Below, piece after piece: positions 26,068 through 34,292 of a stretch of DNA of 64,000 nucleotides. The first letter of the stretch is position 1, and each line of letters opens with the position of its first letter. Source of the stretch: Martinezella tropici (GTDB lineage: Bacteria; Pseudomonadota; Alphaproteobacteria; Rhizobiales; Rhizobiaceae); NCBI RefSeq assembly GCF_003287875.1, contig NZ_QMKK01000061.1, positions 186,001-250,000 of the forward strand, read 5' to 3'. Under the pieces are notes generated by a model. It ran no database searches. It worked only from the letters and a program-made list of their open reading frames with translations, and was not told the origin of the DNA. The position numbers and the translations under genes were made by a program.

Positions 26068-27156
26068 ATGAGGACGATTGCAGCTCTCTCTATTTTGCTG
26101 GCAAGTACGTCTTTGACTCTTGCCGGCCCCGGTGGCCCGCATAGCCCACCGACACCGGCGGAAAATGAATCGTTTATTGGTCAGGTGGGTGCCTTCAACG
26201 GCGCTTTCGTCAGCCAGAATAGCGGCAATAACCAAGCGCTGACATTGCAAAACGGCTTTGGCAATTTCGCGGTCACCAAACAGGATACGGCCAAGTCCAA
26301 TACCTCCGCTATCTTGCAGTTTGGTTCCGGCAACTTCGCGATTGCCGACCAGAAGGGCAAAACCAACGATCAGAGCACCCTCCAGGTTGGCACCCTGAAT
26401 TTCGCTTCGACGCTGCAGCGCGACGGGGCGCAGAACAACTCGACGATCAGCCAGTTCGGCTTCGGCAATTCCGCCTTCGCGGATCAGTCCAAGGGGGACA
26501 ACTCCCAGGATACGCTGCAGGTCGGCGGCCTGAATTTCGCCTCCACGACCCAGACCGATGGCAAGCCTGGCTCCAACACGTCCGATATCATGCAATTCGG
26601 TTGGGGCAACGGGGCGATCGTGGGCCAGGACGGTGGCAACAACGATCAGACGACGTTGCAGGTCGGCACGGGGAACTTCGCCGCAACCTCCCAGTGGGGC
26701 GTTATCGGAAGCAACGGCAATTCCTCTTCGACAACGCAGTTTGGCTGGGGGAATATATCCTTTGCCGATCAGGCGGGCGGCAATAATTCGCAGGACACGT
26801 TCCAAGCCGGCGGGCGTAACTTCGCCGTCACCGGTCAGTCCTCCTTCTTTGGCGTGAACAAGTCGGCGACGGCGCAGTTCGGCGTCGGCAACGCCGCCTT
26901 GACCTCCCAGATCGCCAACCCGCTGGGCTCCAACGATTCGCTGATCGTGCAGGCCGGCTATCGCAATACGGCGATCGCATCTCAGACCGGCGTTCAGACC
27001 GTGTTCCCCTACGGAGGCTCCAACCTCCAGGGAACCATTCAGATCGGTACGGGTAACTATGCCGTTACCTCTCAGACCAGCGCGAGTGCACTGACGAACA
27101 CATCCGTCACGGCGCAATTCGGCTATCGAAACATGGCCGTTACGGTCCAGCACTGA
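26068..27156 (+). CDS. Curlin-repeat major amyloid subunit (CsgA-like)
   Basis: A 362-residue secreted protein. MRTIAALSILLASTSLTLAG is the signal peptide. The mature part has about 14 curlin repeats of 22-30 residues built on QxGxxNxAxxxQ, for example QFGSGNFAIADQ and QVGTLNFASTLQ. QFG-type and QVG/QAG-type repeats mostly alternate, giving a two-repeat period. E. coli CsgA has five repeats, so this is a much longer beta-solenoid. The product should be exported through CsgG and assemble into amyloid fibres. The ATG has AGGGAGG 7 bases upstream. It is the first gene of the curli operon. Confidence 0.9.
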   Translation: MRTIAALSILLASTSLTLAGPGGPHSPPTPAENESFIGQVGAFNGAFVSQNSGNNQALTLQNGFGNFAVTKQDTAKSNTSAILQFGSGNFAIADQKGKTNDQSTLQVGTLNFASTLQRDGAQNNSTISQFGFGNSAFADQSKGDNSQDTLQVGGLNFASTTQTDGKPGSNTSDIMQFGWGNGAIVGQDGGNNDQTTLQVGTGNFAATSQWGVIGSNGNSSSTTQFGWGNISFADQAGGNNSQDTFQAGGRNFAVTGQSSFFGVNKSATAQFGVGNAALTSQIANPLGSNDSLIVQAGYRNTAIASQTGVQTVFPYGGSNLQGTIQIGTGNYAVTSQTSASALTNTSVTAQFGYRNMAVTVQH

Positions 27157-27183
27157 GTGAGCCCACGGAGGAGGCGAGAGCAA

Positions 27184-27612
27184 ATGTCCGCCTCCTCCTA
27201 CATGTCGACTGAGCCAGTTCCGCGCGCCGGAATCGATTGCGGGCGATCAGCGTTCACCTTGCTGCTGAAGCCTTTCTTTGTATCGATCCTGTTGTTCTCA
27301 TGTGCCGTTCCGGCCGCATCGCAGACCGCTGTTGAGTGCTTGATAAAGACGGACAGGCAGGAACAGTTTCTGGTCGTGCAGGCGATCGCGAGGTCCGAAG
27401 CGGCGGTGTCCGGAAGATACAGGCTGATTCTCGTCACGCATAGCGCCGCGGGCACGAGCCAGAGCATTCAGCAGGGCAGTTTTGATTTGCAGCCCGGTTC
27501 GGACGGCCTTCTTGCCGCGACGATGGTCGATGCGGCGGACCGGACAGAACTGACTGCAAGGCTATTGATCGAAACCGATCGAGGTACATCACGATGCGGA
27601 TTACCAGAATGA
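27184..27612 (+). CDS. csgH: CsgH-like curli chaperone
   Basis: A 142-residue exported protein. After a cytoplasmic stretch the hydrophobic SAFTLLLKPFFVSILLFSC core is followed by VPAASQ, a likely signal-peptidase site. The mature domain (VECLIKTDRQEQFLVVQAIA to TSRCGLPE) is a small beta-sandwich with two cysteines, matching the alphaproteobacterial CsgH fold. CsgH keeps curlin subunits from aggregating in the periplasm. The start at 27184 is preferred because GGAGGAGGCGAGAG precedes it; a GTG at 27157 directly abuts the curlin stop. The gene lies between two curlin-like genes and overlaps the next by 19 bases. Confidence 0.8.
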   Translation: MSASSYMSTEPVPRAGIDCGRSAFTLLLKPFFVSILLFSCAVPAASQTAVECLIKTDRQEQFLVVQAIARSEAAVSGRYRLILVTHSAAGTSQSIQQGSFDLQPGSDGLLAATMVDAADRTELTARLLIETDRGTSRCGLPE

Positions 27613-28112
27613 AATACCTGAATGGTTCGAGGCTCGCGCTTGGCGCCGTTGTCGCGTTGATTGCCCTGATGGCGGCGGAATGCCGGGCCGAAACCGCATA
27701 TGTGGCCCAGATCCCGGCCAATGTGACGACGAGCGTGCCGTTCAGCGGCGTGATGCCCCAGCAGCCGCCACAGCAATATCGCCACTCGCCGCATTATGCT
27801 TCGGCCGGCGTCGCAGGCCTGCCCGAAGCTCCTGTCGCGACACACGGCAACAATCTGGCGCAAACGCTGGAAATTGGCATGCGCAACAGCGTGTATCATC
27901 TTCAGTCAGGGGGCAATAATACTTCAACCGCGGGAATTATCGGAAACTACGGCAATATAAATGTGCTTCAGGCCGGAAATAACCTCAAGTCAAATGTCGT
28001 ATTGCTGAATGGGGCGGGTCTGAGCGTAAGCGTTCTTCAGCCTGCCGGTTCCGCGCCGGTCAATGTCCTGATCGCGCGGTTGCCCGGCGGCGGTCTGCTT
28101 ATCAAGCGTTGA
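27594..28112 (+). CDS. Curlin-like minor subunit (CsgB-like)
   Basis: A 172-residue exported protein. The signal segment is LALGAVVALIALMAAECRA. A Pro/Gln/His-rich stretch (GVMPQQPPQQYRHSPHY) precedes two or three degenerate curlin-type units: NNLAQTLEIGMRNSVYHLQ, GNYGNINVLQAGNN and later SVSVLQPAG. The few, degenerate repeats suggest a nucleator or anchor like CsgB rather than a main fibre subunit. It starts inside the last codons of csgH, indicating translational coupling. A second in-frame ATG is at 27609. Confidence 0.75.
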   Translation: MRITRMKYLNGSRLALGAVVALIALMAAECRAETAYVAQIPANVTTSVPFSGVMPQQPPQQYRHSPHYASAGVAGLPEAPVATHGNNLAQTLEIGMRNSVYHLQSGGNNTSTAGIIGNYGNINVLQAGNNLKSNVVLLNGAGLSVSVLQPAGSAPVNVLIARLPGGGLLIKR

Positions 28113-28145
28113 GCGACGCAGCGGCGTCCTGAAACAGGGAGGGAA

Positions 28146-28457
28146 ATGGCGATGATGCGTGTGACTATGGCTGCAATCGGTTTGGCTGCCGTCACGGCGG
28201 TGCCAGCTTTGGCGGGACAATTGGTCTACCAGCCGACCAACCCGACGTTTGGCGGTAATCCCTTGAATGGGTCATTCCTGCTGTCGACGGCGCAGACACA
28301 AGGCGATGGCGTCAAGTCCGGTCAGCAGCAGACGCCGGATCTCTCTGGTCTCAACAATGCGCTGGGCAATCTCGGGAACATCAATCAGGGTACGGGCTCG
28401 ACCGGAACGTCTCCGATCATCGTGATTGGAAACGGCCAGGTGCCGGCCAACCCCTGA
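28146..28457 (+). CDS. csgF: CsgF curli assembly protein
   Basis: A 103-residue exported protein. The signal peptide ends in PALAGQ, after which the family hallmark LVYQPTNPTFGGNPLNGSFLL begins immediately, matching the CsgF N-terminal plug that inserts into the CsgG pore. The remainder is short and Gly/Asn-rich (LNNALGNLGNINQGTG), and the C-terminus is shorter than the usual 130-140 residues. It sits between the minor curlin and csgG, and a GGGAGGG ribosome site precedes it. Confidence 0.92.
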   Translation: MAMMRVTMAAIGLAAVTAVPALAGQLVYQPTNPTFGGNPLNGSFLLSTAQTQGDGVKSGQQQTPDLSGLNNALGNLGNINQGTGSTGTSPIIVIGNGQVPANP

Positions 28458-28513
28458 GCCACATTGATTGCGTAACGATTTTCATTTGTTGGGGGCGATT
28501 TATTCGAGCGGCG

Positions 28514-29494
28514 ATGTCACGTATCGGTTTTCCCGTTGCAGCCATTTTGTGCGGATTAGGGTTGGGCGGATGCGCTGCTGCCGGCAGCAGTCTTGATCCG
28601 ATGAGTATGCCAGCAACCCTGATGCCCTCGACCAAGTCGGGCGTGGCGCTGGAAAGCCTGCCGCGGCCCAGGCAAAAGCTCGATGTGGCCGTTTACTCGT
28701 TTCCCGATCTGACGGGGCAAAACAAGCCCAATGAGAATTTTGCCGAATATTCCCGCGCGTTGACGCAAGGTGGCGCGCAACTGCTGACCGACGTCCTGAC
28801 CAGGGCCGGAAACGGCAACTGGTTCAGCGTCGTCGAGCGCACAGACCTGCAGTCGCTTCTGCAGGAGAGACAGATCATCCAGAATACGCGGGCAGCCGTC
28901 TATGGCGCGAAGGCCGGCGGCATACCGCCGCTTCGCTTTGCCGGTGTCCTGCTCGACGGCGGTATCATAGGCTATGATTCCAACGAAACGACCGGCGGTG
29001 TGGGCGCCAACTACCTTGGGATCGGCGGAAACACGCAATACCGCAAGGATATCGTGACCGTATCGCTGCGGGCGGTGAGCGTCAGCACCGGTCGCGTGCT
29101 TGCATCCGTGAGCACGACCAAGACCATCTATTCCGTTCAGCTGCAGGGTTCGGCGTTCCGTTTCGTCGGCGTCGATCAGTTGCTCCAGATCGAAGGCGGC
29201 GTTACGCGCAATGCACCGACGACCCTCGGCGTTCAGGAAGGGATACAGCTCGCAGTCTATGCGTTGATCTTTGAAGGCGTGAAAAACGGTCTTTGGGAAT
29301 TCGAGGATGCCGCGGCCGGTGCTGCATTCATGCGCTACCTGGATCAACATCAAAGAGCCATGACGTACAAGCTCGATACGAATGGCCGACCGATTGCGCC
29401 GGTCATCGATGTTCCCGTGGCCACCGCCGCACAACCGGCCGTCGAAGCGACATCAAGCCCTCCCGTGATCAAGGGCAAGCCGACGAATTCGTGA
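28514..29494 (+). CDS. csgG: CsgG curli secretion lipoprotein
   Basis: A 326-residue outer-membrane lipoprotein that forms the nonameric curlin secretion channel. It has a lipobox, LGLGGCAAAG (Cys20). Family segments are KLDVAVYSFPDLTGQNKPNE, WFSVVERTDLQSLLQERQIIQ, YDSNETTGGVGANYLGIGG (transmembrane hairpin region), YRKDIVTVSLRAVSVSTGRVL and EGIQLAVYALIFEGVKNGLW. The C-terminal 40 residues are a Pro/Ala/Thr-rich tail longer than in E. coli CsgG. It is the last plus-strand gene of the curli operon. Confidence 0.95.
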   Translation: MSRIGFPVAAILCGLGLGGCAAAGSSLDPMSMPATLMPSTKSGVALESLPRPRQKLDVAVYSFPDLTGQNKPNENFAEYSRALTQGGAQLLTDVLTRAGNGNWFSVVERTDLQSLLQERQIIQNTRAAVYGAKAGGIPPLRFAGVLLDGGIIGYDSNETTGGVGANYLGIGGNTQYRKDIVTVSLRAVSVSTGRVLASVSTTKTIYSVQLQGSAFRFVGVDQLLQIEGGVTRNAPTTLGVQEGIQLAVYALIFEGVKNGLWEFEDAAAGAAFMRYLDQHQRAMTYKLDTNGRPIAPVIDVPVATAAQPAVEATSSPPVIKGKPTNS

Positions 29495-29508
29495 TTGCCG
29501 CCGCGGCA

Positions 29509-29799
29509 TCATTTTTTCCGGCAGAATTCGGATTGCGCGTTGTCGGGTCCGCAGGTGGCGGTTCCGCCCTGCGCGTTTCCGCTTTGGCCTGGCTTGATGG
29601 CAGTCTTGGCGGCCGTTCCTTTTTCGAGATTGCCGCTCTTCCGGATGGGAACACGTCCATTGACCTGCGGAATGCGGGTCTCCGAAAATCCGGGACGCCG
29701 AATAATGGGCTGGTCCGCGGCAAAGACATTCGCCGGACCAAGCGCGCCTGCAATCAGCGTGATGGCTGTGGCCCTAATGACTTTATTGGAGTTTACCAT
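29509..29799 (-). CDS. Small exported hypothetical protein
   Basis: A 96-residue protein with a clear signal peptide (KVIRATAITLIAGALGPANVFAA). The short mature part is basic and Gly/Lys-rich, with a C-terminal pair of cysteines in TCGPDNAQSEFC that could form a disulfide. AGGAG lies about 11 bases before the ATG. It is convergent with csgG, 15 bases away. No family is recognised; a link to curli is only positional. Confidence 0.6.
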   Translation of the reverse strand: MVNSNKVIRATAITLIAGALGPANVFAADQPIIRRPGFSETRIPQVNGRVPIRKSGNLEKGTAAKTAIKPGQSGNAQGGTATCGPDNAQSEFCRKK

Positions 29800-29875
29800 T
29801 TCGATGCTGCTCCTGGATCATGGCTGTGCGCCGGGATTGAGCTATCGGCCTCTCCCGTCTGCCATCGCAATACCG

Positions 29876-30217
29876 TCAATGTCCGACCGTGCCCGACCCT
29901 ACCGTCGGCAGACGATTGTCTGCAGGCCCCGGCGCGGATCGCTCCGTAACGCCGCTGCCCACACTCGGAAAGATGCTGTTTGCCAAGAGGGCTGGCGGTC
30001 GCGCCCGCGGCGGCTGCCTTGGCCTATGCGAGAGCTTCCGGTTGTCCGCTGGCGGCCGCGTTGCCGGCACCACTGATGTCTCGGGCAGCTGCTCGACGAA
30101 AGCGGGGTTCGTTTCTACAGGAGGTGCCTGCTGCAGGTAGCTTTCACCAAATACAGCGCTTTCACTCAGTGCCAGCAACACGACCAGAGCGTGGTTTGCA
30201 ATGATCATTTGCGTCAT
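29876..30217 (-). CDS. Small exported proline-rich hypothetical protein
   Basis: A 113-residue product beginning MTQMIIANHALVVLLALSES, a signal-peptide-like hydrophobic start, then a Pro/Arg-rich body (PATRPPADNRKLSHRPRQPP) and a Ser/Gly tail. The internal ATG at 30217 is preferred to one at 30343 because AAAGGA lies 11 bases upstream and the signal peptide then starts the protein. It lies 76 bases upstream of the previous small gene on the same strand, so the two may be co-transcribed. Function unknown. Confidence 0.5.
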   Translation of the reverse strand: MTQMIIANHALVVLLALSESAVFGESYLQQAPPVETNPAFVEQLPETSVVPATRPPADNRKLSHRPRQPPRARPPALLANSIFPSVGSGVTERSAPGPADNRLPTVGSGTVGH

Positions 30218-30391
30218 CTGAATTAATCCTTTGGAGGTATACTGCAGTAAAAAATTCAAACACCCAAATTTCCGGAGGAAAATTGAATCTATAGAATAAT
30301 TATACGTTATTGAAATGCAATTTTCCCGTGATTTATTCGACATTATTATTCATTTACTGTAGGATTGCAAACTGAAATACGGGAGGAGCGC

Positions 30392-31024
30392 ATGTGTCAA
30401 TCTTGGCAGTCAGCTATAGGCTGTATCGCTTTTTTGCTTTTGCAGGCCGTCGCGCTCTCGGCATTCGGCGGCGACAATGCGGCGGCACAGCAATCCGATC
30501 CCCCCAAAGCGGTCGAACCCGACAAGAACAATCCGGCACCCATTAGCCCGGCGCCGTCGGCAGGCTCAGCAGCAGCTTCGCCCGCCGGCCCGCCGGTCAC
30601 GGAACAGAAGTTTGACGCATGGACGCTGCAATGCAGCACGGACAAAGCACTGAAACCTCCCTGCCAAATCATGTACCGTCTGACGTCGCCGGATCAAAAA
30701 CAGGTATTCATGGTGATCAGCATGGCGCGCTCCGCCGAAAACAAGGTCGGCATGCAGATGGCGCTTCCGCTCGGCTTCTCCATCCAGGCCGGTGTCAAGA
30801 TCGGATTTGGCGCCAAATATTCGACGATGGCGAAAGTGTCGCGCTGCACCAACCAGGGATGCCTCGTGGAGGGGCTGTGTCCGCCTGGAATGCTCGATGC
30901 GTTGCTGAAGGAAAAGTCGGGGAAGGTTTCAATTCGGATGATGCAGGGAAATACGGCCGAACTTCCCATATCCCTTGGCGGTTTCAGCGCGGCGTACCGG
31001 GCGATGGAAGCCAATAACGGATGA
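30392..31024 (+). CDS. Invasion-associated locus B (IalB)-family protein
   Basis: A 210-residue exported protein. A hydrophobic segment (AIGCIAFLLLQAVALSAFGG) is followed by a Pro/Ala-rich spacer to about residue 75, then the IalB domain: KFDAWTLQCS, CQIMYRLTSPDQKQVFMVISM, LPLGFSIQAGVKIGFG, CTNQGCLVEGLC and a C-terminal strand ISLGGFSAAYRAM. The paired cysteines are conserved in the family. Bartonella IalB is linked to erythrocyte entry; in rhizobia the role is unknown. GGGAGGAG precedes the ATG at 30392. Confidence 0.85.
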   Translation: MCQSWQSAIGCIAFLLLQAVALSAFGGDNAAAQQSDPPKAVEPDKNNPAPISPAPSAGSAAASPAGPPVTEQKFDAWTLQCSTDKALKPPCQIMYRLTSPDQKQVFMVISMARSAENKVGMQMALPLGFSIQAGVKIGFGAKYSTMAKVSRCTNQGCLVEGLCPPGMLDALLKEKSGKVSIRMMQGNTAELPISLGGFSAAYRAMEANNG

Positions 31025-31052
31025 TTGCATAGGCGATTTTCCGTCAATCCGT

Positions 31053-32108
31053 CTAATTGGTCTCTTTGGTGATGATGCGCTGTCCATCTTCGTCGAACAG
31101 ATGGACGGCGCCGTGAACGGGCGCAATCCGCAGCACGTCGCCCGGCGCAGCCCTGATCCGTTCACGGAAAACGCAAGTGATCGTTTGCGTGCCCATACGC
31201 GCAATGACCATGGTTTCGGATCCCGTCGGTTCGACGACGACGGTCTCCACCTCGATGCCATCGGGGTCGAGCCTGATATCTTCCGGGCGAAGACCATAGG
31301 TGACGGCGCCGGATGGGCGCCGTTCGCTCGGCAGGAGAAGCCCGTCTGTCGTGCGGAAGCCTTCGCTCGTCATGCTGCCTCTGATGAAATTCATGGAGGG
31401 AGAGCCGATGAAGCCCGCGACGAAGAGGTTGTTCGGCCGGTCATAGAGTTCGAGCGGCGATCCGGATTGCTCGATCAGCCCATCCTTCATGACGACGATC
31501 TTGTCGGCCATCGTCATCGCTTCGATCTGATCATGGGTGACATAGATGGTGGTGGTTTGCAGCCGCTGGTGCATCTCCTTGATCTCGGATCGCATCTGGA
31601 CGCGAAGTTTGGCATCGAGATTGGACAGAGGTTCGTCGAAAAGGAAAACGGCCGGATCGCGAACGATTGCCCGGCCCATCGCAACGCGCTGCCTCTGCCC
31701 GCCGGACAGCTGTTTCGGATATCGCTCGAGAAGATTTTCAAGCCCGAGGATTTTCGCGGCATTGCCGACACGCTGGTCGATATCCGTCTTCGGCATCCGC
31801 TTCAGCCGCAAAGAGAAGCCCATATTCTTGGCAACCGTCATATGGGGGTAAAGGGCATAGTTTTGGAATACCATCGCGATGTCGCGGTCCTTCGGCGCGA
31901 GATCGTTGACGATATGCTTACCGATCTGGATATCGCCTGAGGTAATGTCCTCCAGGCCGGCGATCATTCTGAGCAGGGTGGATTTACCGCAGCCCGAGGG
32001 GCCGACGAGCACGACGAACTCGCCGTCGCGGATATCGACCGACACGCCCTTTATGGCTTTGAACGCACCATAGTCCTTGCGCGCATTGCTCACTCTCACA
32101 TGGGCCAT
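31053..32108 (-). CDS. Sugar ABC transporter ATPase (UgpC/MalK type)
   Basis: A 351-residue ATP-binding subunit of a CUT1 carbohydrate importer. Walker A GPSGCGKST, Q-loop VFQNYALYPHMTV, signature LSGGQRQRVAMGRAI, Walker B VFLFDEPLSNLDAKLR and the H-loop THDQ are intact. The C-terminal OB-like regulatory domain (RGSMTSEG to GLRPEDIRL) is typical of MalK/UgpC. It is the last gene of the minus-strand sugar operon, 21 bases after the isomerase gene. Confidence 0.95.
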   Translation of the reverse strand: MAHVRVSNARKDYGAFKAIKGVSVDIRDGEFVVLVGPSGCGKSTLLRMIAGLEDITSGDIQIGKHIVNDLAPKDRDIAMVFQNYALYPHMTVAKNMGFSLRLKRMPKTDIDQRVGNAAKILGLENLLERYPKQLSGGQRQRVAMGRAIVRDPAVFLFDEPLSNLDAKLRVQMRSEIKEMHQRLQTTTIYVTHDQIEAMTMADKIVVMKDGLIEQSGSPLELYDRPNNLFVAGFIGSPSMNFIRGSMTSEGFRTTDGLLLPSERRPSGAVTYGLRPEDIRLDPDGIEVETVVVEPTGSETMVIARMGTQTITCVFRERIRAAPGDVLRIAPVHGAVHLFDEDGQRIITKETN

Positions 32109-32129
32109 TTCCGTCCTCCCCGGCTGCTG

Positions 32130-32987
32130 TCAAAGCGTGTCCAAGATGTTTTTGAGATAGGCAAGGCCTAGGCGCTCGCCTTCCTTCCGCCGAGCGAGAT
32201 CCTTGCCCGGCCAGCCATAGGCAGCATCCTCGTGCTCGATCGAGAGAGTGCCGTCAAAGCCATTGGCGCGGGCCTGGCGCAGGAAGCGGGACCAATCGAG
32301 AAGGCCATGGCCCGGCAGCTTGTACTGCCACCAGCCCTTGCCGTGGTAGCCGACGGCCTGCTGCGCGGCGGCATCGATCATCGTATCCTTCGCATGAAGG
32401 ATGGCGATGCGATCCCTGACCACGTCCATCGCGGCATAGGGATCGACGCCGATGCGGATGAGGTGGGAGGGATCGAATTCGAGACCGAAACGCCGGTCCG
32501 GAATCCGCTTGAAGAGCTCCTGCCAGCCCTTCGGCGTGGTTCCGATGAAATTGTCCTTGGGGCCTGGCCAATTCTCGATCGCAATGACGAGCCCGCTCGA
32601 CGTCGTCTTCGCAATCAGCTGGTTGGCGAAGTCGGCGAAATCATCGTAATTGGCTTCGTCGTCCGCACTGTCGTTGCGGCCGGGAAAGATCACGAAGATC
32701 GGCACGCCGGCCTCGCCGATCGCCTGGGCAAACTCCTCGGTGCGGGTCCTGAGTTCGCCACGTTTGTCGCGATCGGCATCGAGTTGATTGCCGAAATAGG
32801 CAATGGAGGAAACGAAGAGATTATGGCTGCGCGCAAGCGCGACTGCGGCCTGCACCTTATCCGGGGTCTTGATGTGGCCGCGGACATCGATCTCGATCGC
32901 GTCGAAGCCGGCGGAAGCAGCGAAATCCACGACTTCCTCGAAGGGCCTGTCGTTGAATGTGGAGGTATAAAAGCCGATCCTCATCAA
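32130..32987 (-). CDS. Sugar phosphate isomerase/epimerase-like TIM-barrel protein
   Basis: A 285-residue protein of the xylose-isomerase-like AP-endonuclease-2 superfamily. Starting MMRIGFYTSTFNDRPFEEVV, it shows the metal-binding strands VIAIENWP, GLEFDPSHLIRIG, ILHAKDTM and LSIEHEDAAYGW, consistent with a TIM barrel that isomerises or epimerises a sugar or keto-polyol. It is embedded between a ROK regulator and a sugar ABC ATPase, so it should process the imported sugar. The exact substrate cannot be told from sequence. Confidence 0.85.
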   Translation of the reverse strand: MMRIGFYTSTFNDRPFEEVVDFAASAGFDAIEIDVRGHIKTPDKVQAAVALARSHNLFVSSIAYFGNQLDADRDKRGELRTRTEEFAQAIGEAGVPIFVIFPGRNDSADDEANYDDFADFANQLIAKTTSSGLVIAIENWPGPKDNFIGTTPKGWQELFKRIPDRRFGLEFDPSHLIRIGVDPYAAMDVVRDRIAILHAKDTMIDAAAQQAVGYHGKGWWQYKLPGHGLLDWSRFLRQARANGFDGTLSIEHEDAAYGWPGKDLARRKEGERLGLAYLKNILDTL

Positions 32988-33015
32988 GTCCTCCCTGTGG
33001 CCTTGGGCGGCCGTA

Positions 33016-34254
33016 TCAATTGTTCAGGCGATCCATGAATTTGAGTGGTGAACGCGTGCGTTGAACCTGATCGGCCGAGGCGAGCATGAGGGCTGCCGCC
33101 ATGGGCATCGCCGCTGCACCGATCGCGCAGGCGTCCTCGCCGAGCGAAGCGCGATGGAGCGTGGGAAGCGTGGTGTCCCCGGCATCGAGATGCTCGTGGA
33201 CGTAACGCAGCAGCTCATCGACCATGCGGATGGGCAAGCGGCCGCCGAGGATGATGGCGTCGGGGTCGACGATCATGCCGATGTGCTTGACCGCGACGGC
33301 GAGATGCGCGCTCATGGTCTTCAGCCATTGGGACACCAGCTTCCTGCCGCGCGTGTCCAGCGTAAGGAGATCCTGGGGCACGCTTGCCTCGATGCCGTGC
33401 TCTCCCAGAAACTTGTAAAGGAAGAAGAGCGAGAATATTTCACCGAGGAGTTCGACCTTCTGCGCCTTCTTATCCCCGGGGTCCGCGATCGGAAGCCAGC
33501 CGATTTCGCCGCTGAGGCCCATGGCGCCGCGATGACCGTTGCCGTCGAGCACGAGGCCGCCGCCGGGGCAGGCATTGACCGAAATGTAGAAGAAACTGCG
33601 GCTTTCGGCACCGAGCCCATAATCGAGTTCGGCAAGCGCCGCCGCATTGGTTTCGTTTTCGATGAAGACCGGATGCGGCGTAAGGTTTTCCAGTGCTGCC
33701 CTAACGTCGAATTCCATCCACTCGCCATAATCGTCGGGCTTGCCCAGGAAGGCAATCTCGCCAAGCCAGTCCGGCATGGCAAGCCCGATGCCGGCCAGAT
33801 GCGCATCGTCGATCAGGCGGCTGCGCTGGAAGTGCGATATCGCATCTGCCGTCAGCTGCATGAACTCGGCCGGCAAGATGTAGCGTTTCTCGTGATGGAC
33901 ACGGGCGCGTACGTTGCCGACCGCATCGACGGCAAGGATTGTCAGATGATCGCGATCGATATTGATGCCGATGGCGAAGAATGCATCCGGGTTGATCTCA
34001 AGCTCGATCGCCGGTTGCCCTCTGAGGCCGTGGCGCCGGCGAGCCTCGATGATCAGGCCCTCATCGAGCAGGCGATCGACGATCCGGGCGATCGCCGGCT
34101 TGGTAAATCCAGTCTGCCTTGCGATTTCGGCGCGCGAGATCGGCGCCTGCCGATGAATGCAGCGCAGAACGACGGCCCTGTTATACTCGCCCGCATCCTC
34201 GACATTGGCGCCCGACAGATCGGGAGAGAGTTTGACGCCGGTCGTCTGGTTCAT
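33016..34254 (-). CDS. ROK-family transcriptional regulator (NagC/XylR-like)
   Basis: A 412-residue regulator with an N-terminal winged helix (ISRAEIARQTGFTKPAIARIVDRLLDEGLI) and a ROK sugar-kinase-like domain (FAIGINIDRDHLTILAVDAVG; FIENETNAAALAELDYG). The zinc motif CxCGxxGCxE found in active ROK kinases is not visible (GAMGLSGEIGWLPIADPG instead). It is probably a pure sugar-sensing repressor. It lies between the MalG permease and the isomerase of the ABC operon. An 18-bp near-palindromic site at 37505 and 41038 is a candidate operator for it or for the second ROK protein. Confidence 0.88.
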   Translation of the reverse strand: MNQTTGVKLSPDLSGANVEDAGEYNRAVVLRCIHRQAPISRAEIARQTGFTKPAIARIVDRLLDEGLIIEARRRHGLRGQPAIELEINPDAFFAIGINIDRDHLTILAVDAVGNVRARVHHEKRYILPAEFMQLTADAISHFQRSRLIDDAHLAGIGLAMPDWLGEIAFLGKPDDYGEWMEFDVRAALENLTPHPVFIENETNAAALAELDYGLGAESRSFFYISVNACPGGGLVLDGNGHRGAMGLSGEIGWLPIADPGDKKAQKVELLGEIFSLFFLYKFLGEHGIEASVPQDLLTLDTRGRKLVSQWLKTMSAHLAVAVKHIGMIVDPDAIILGGRLPIRMVDELLRYVHEHLDAGDTTLPTLHRASLGEDACAIGAAAMPMAAALMLASADQVQRTRSPLKFMDRLNN

Positions 34255-34292
34255 GGTCGGGATCCTCTATCAGCCACGGGCATGCAACCACC

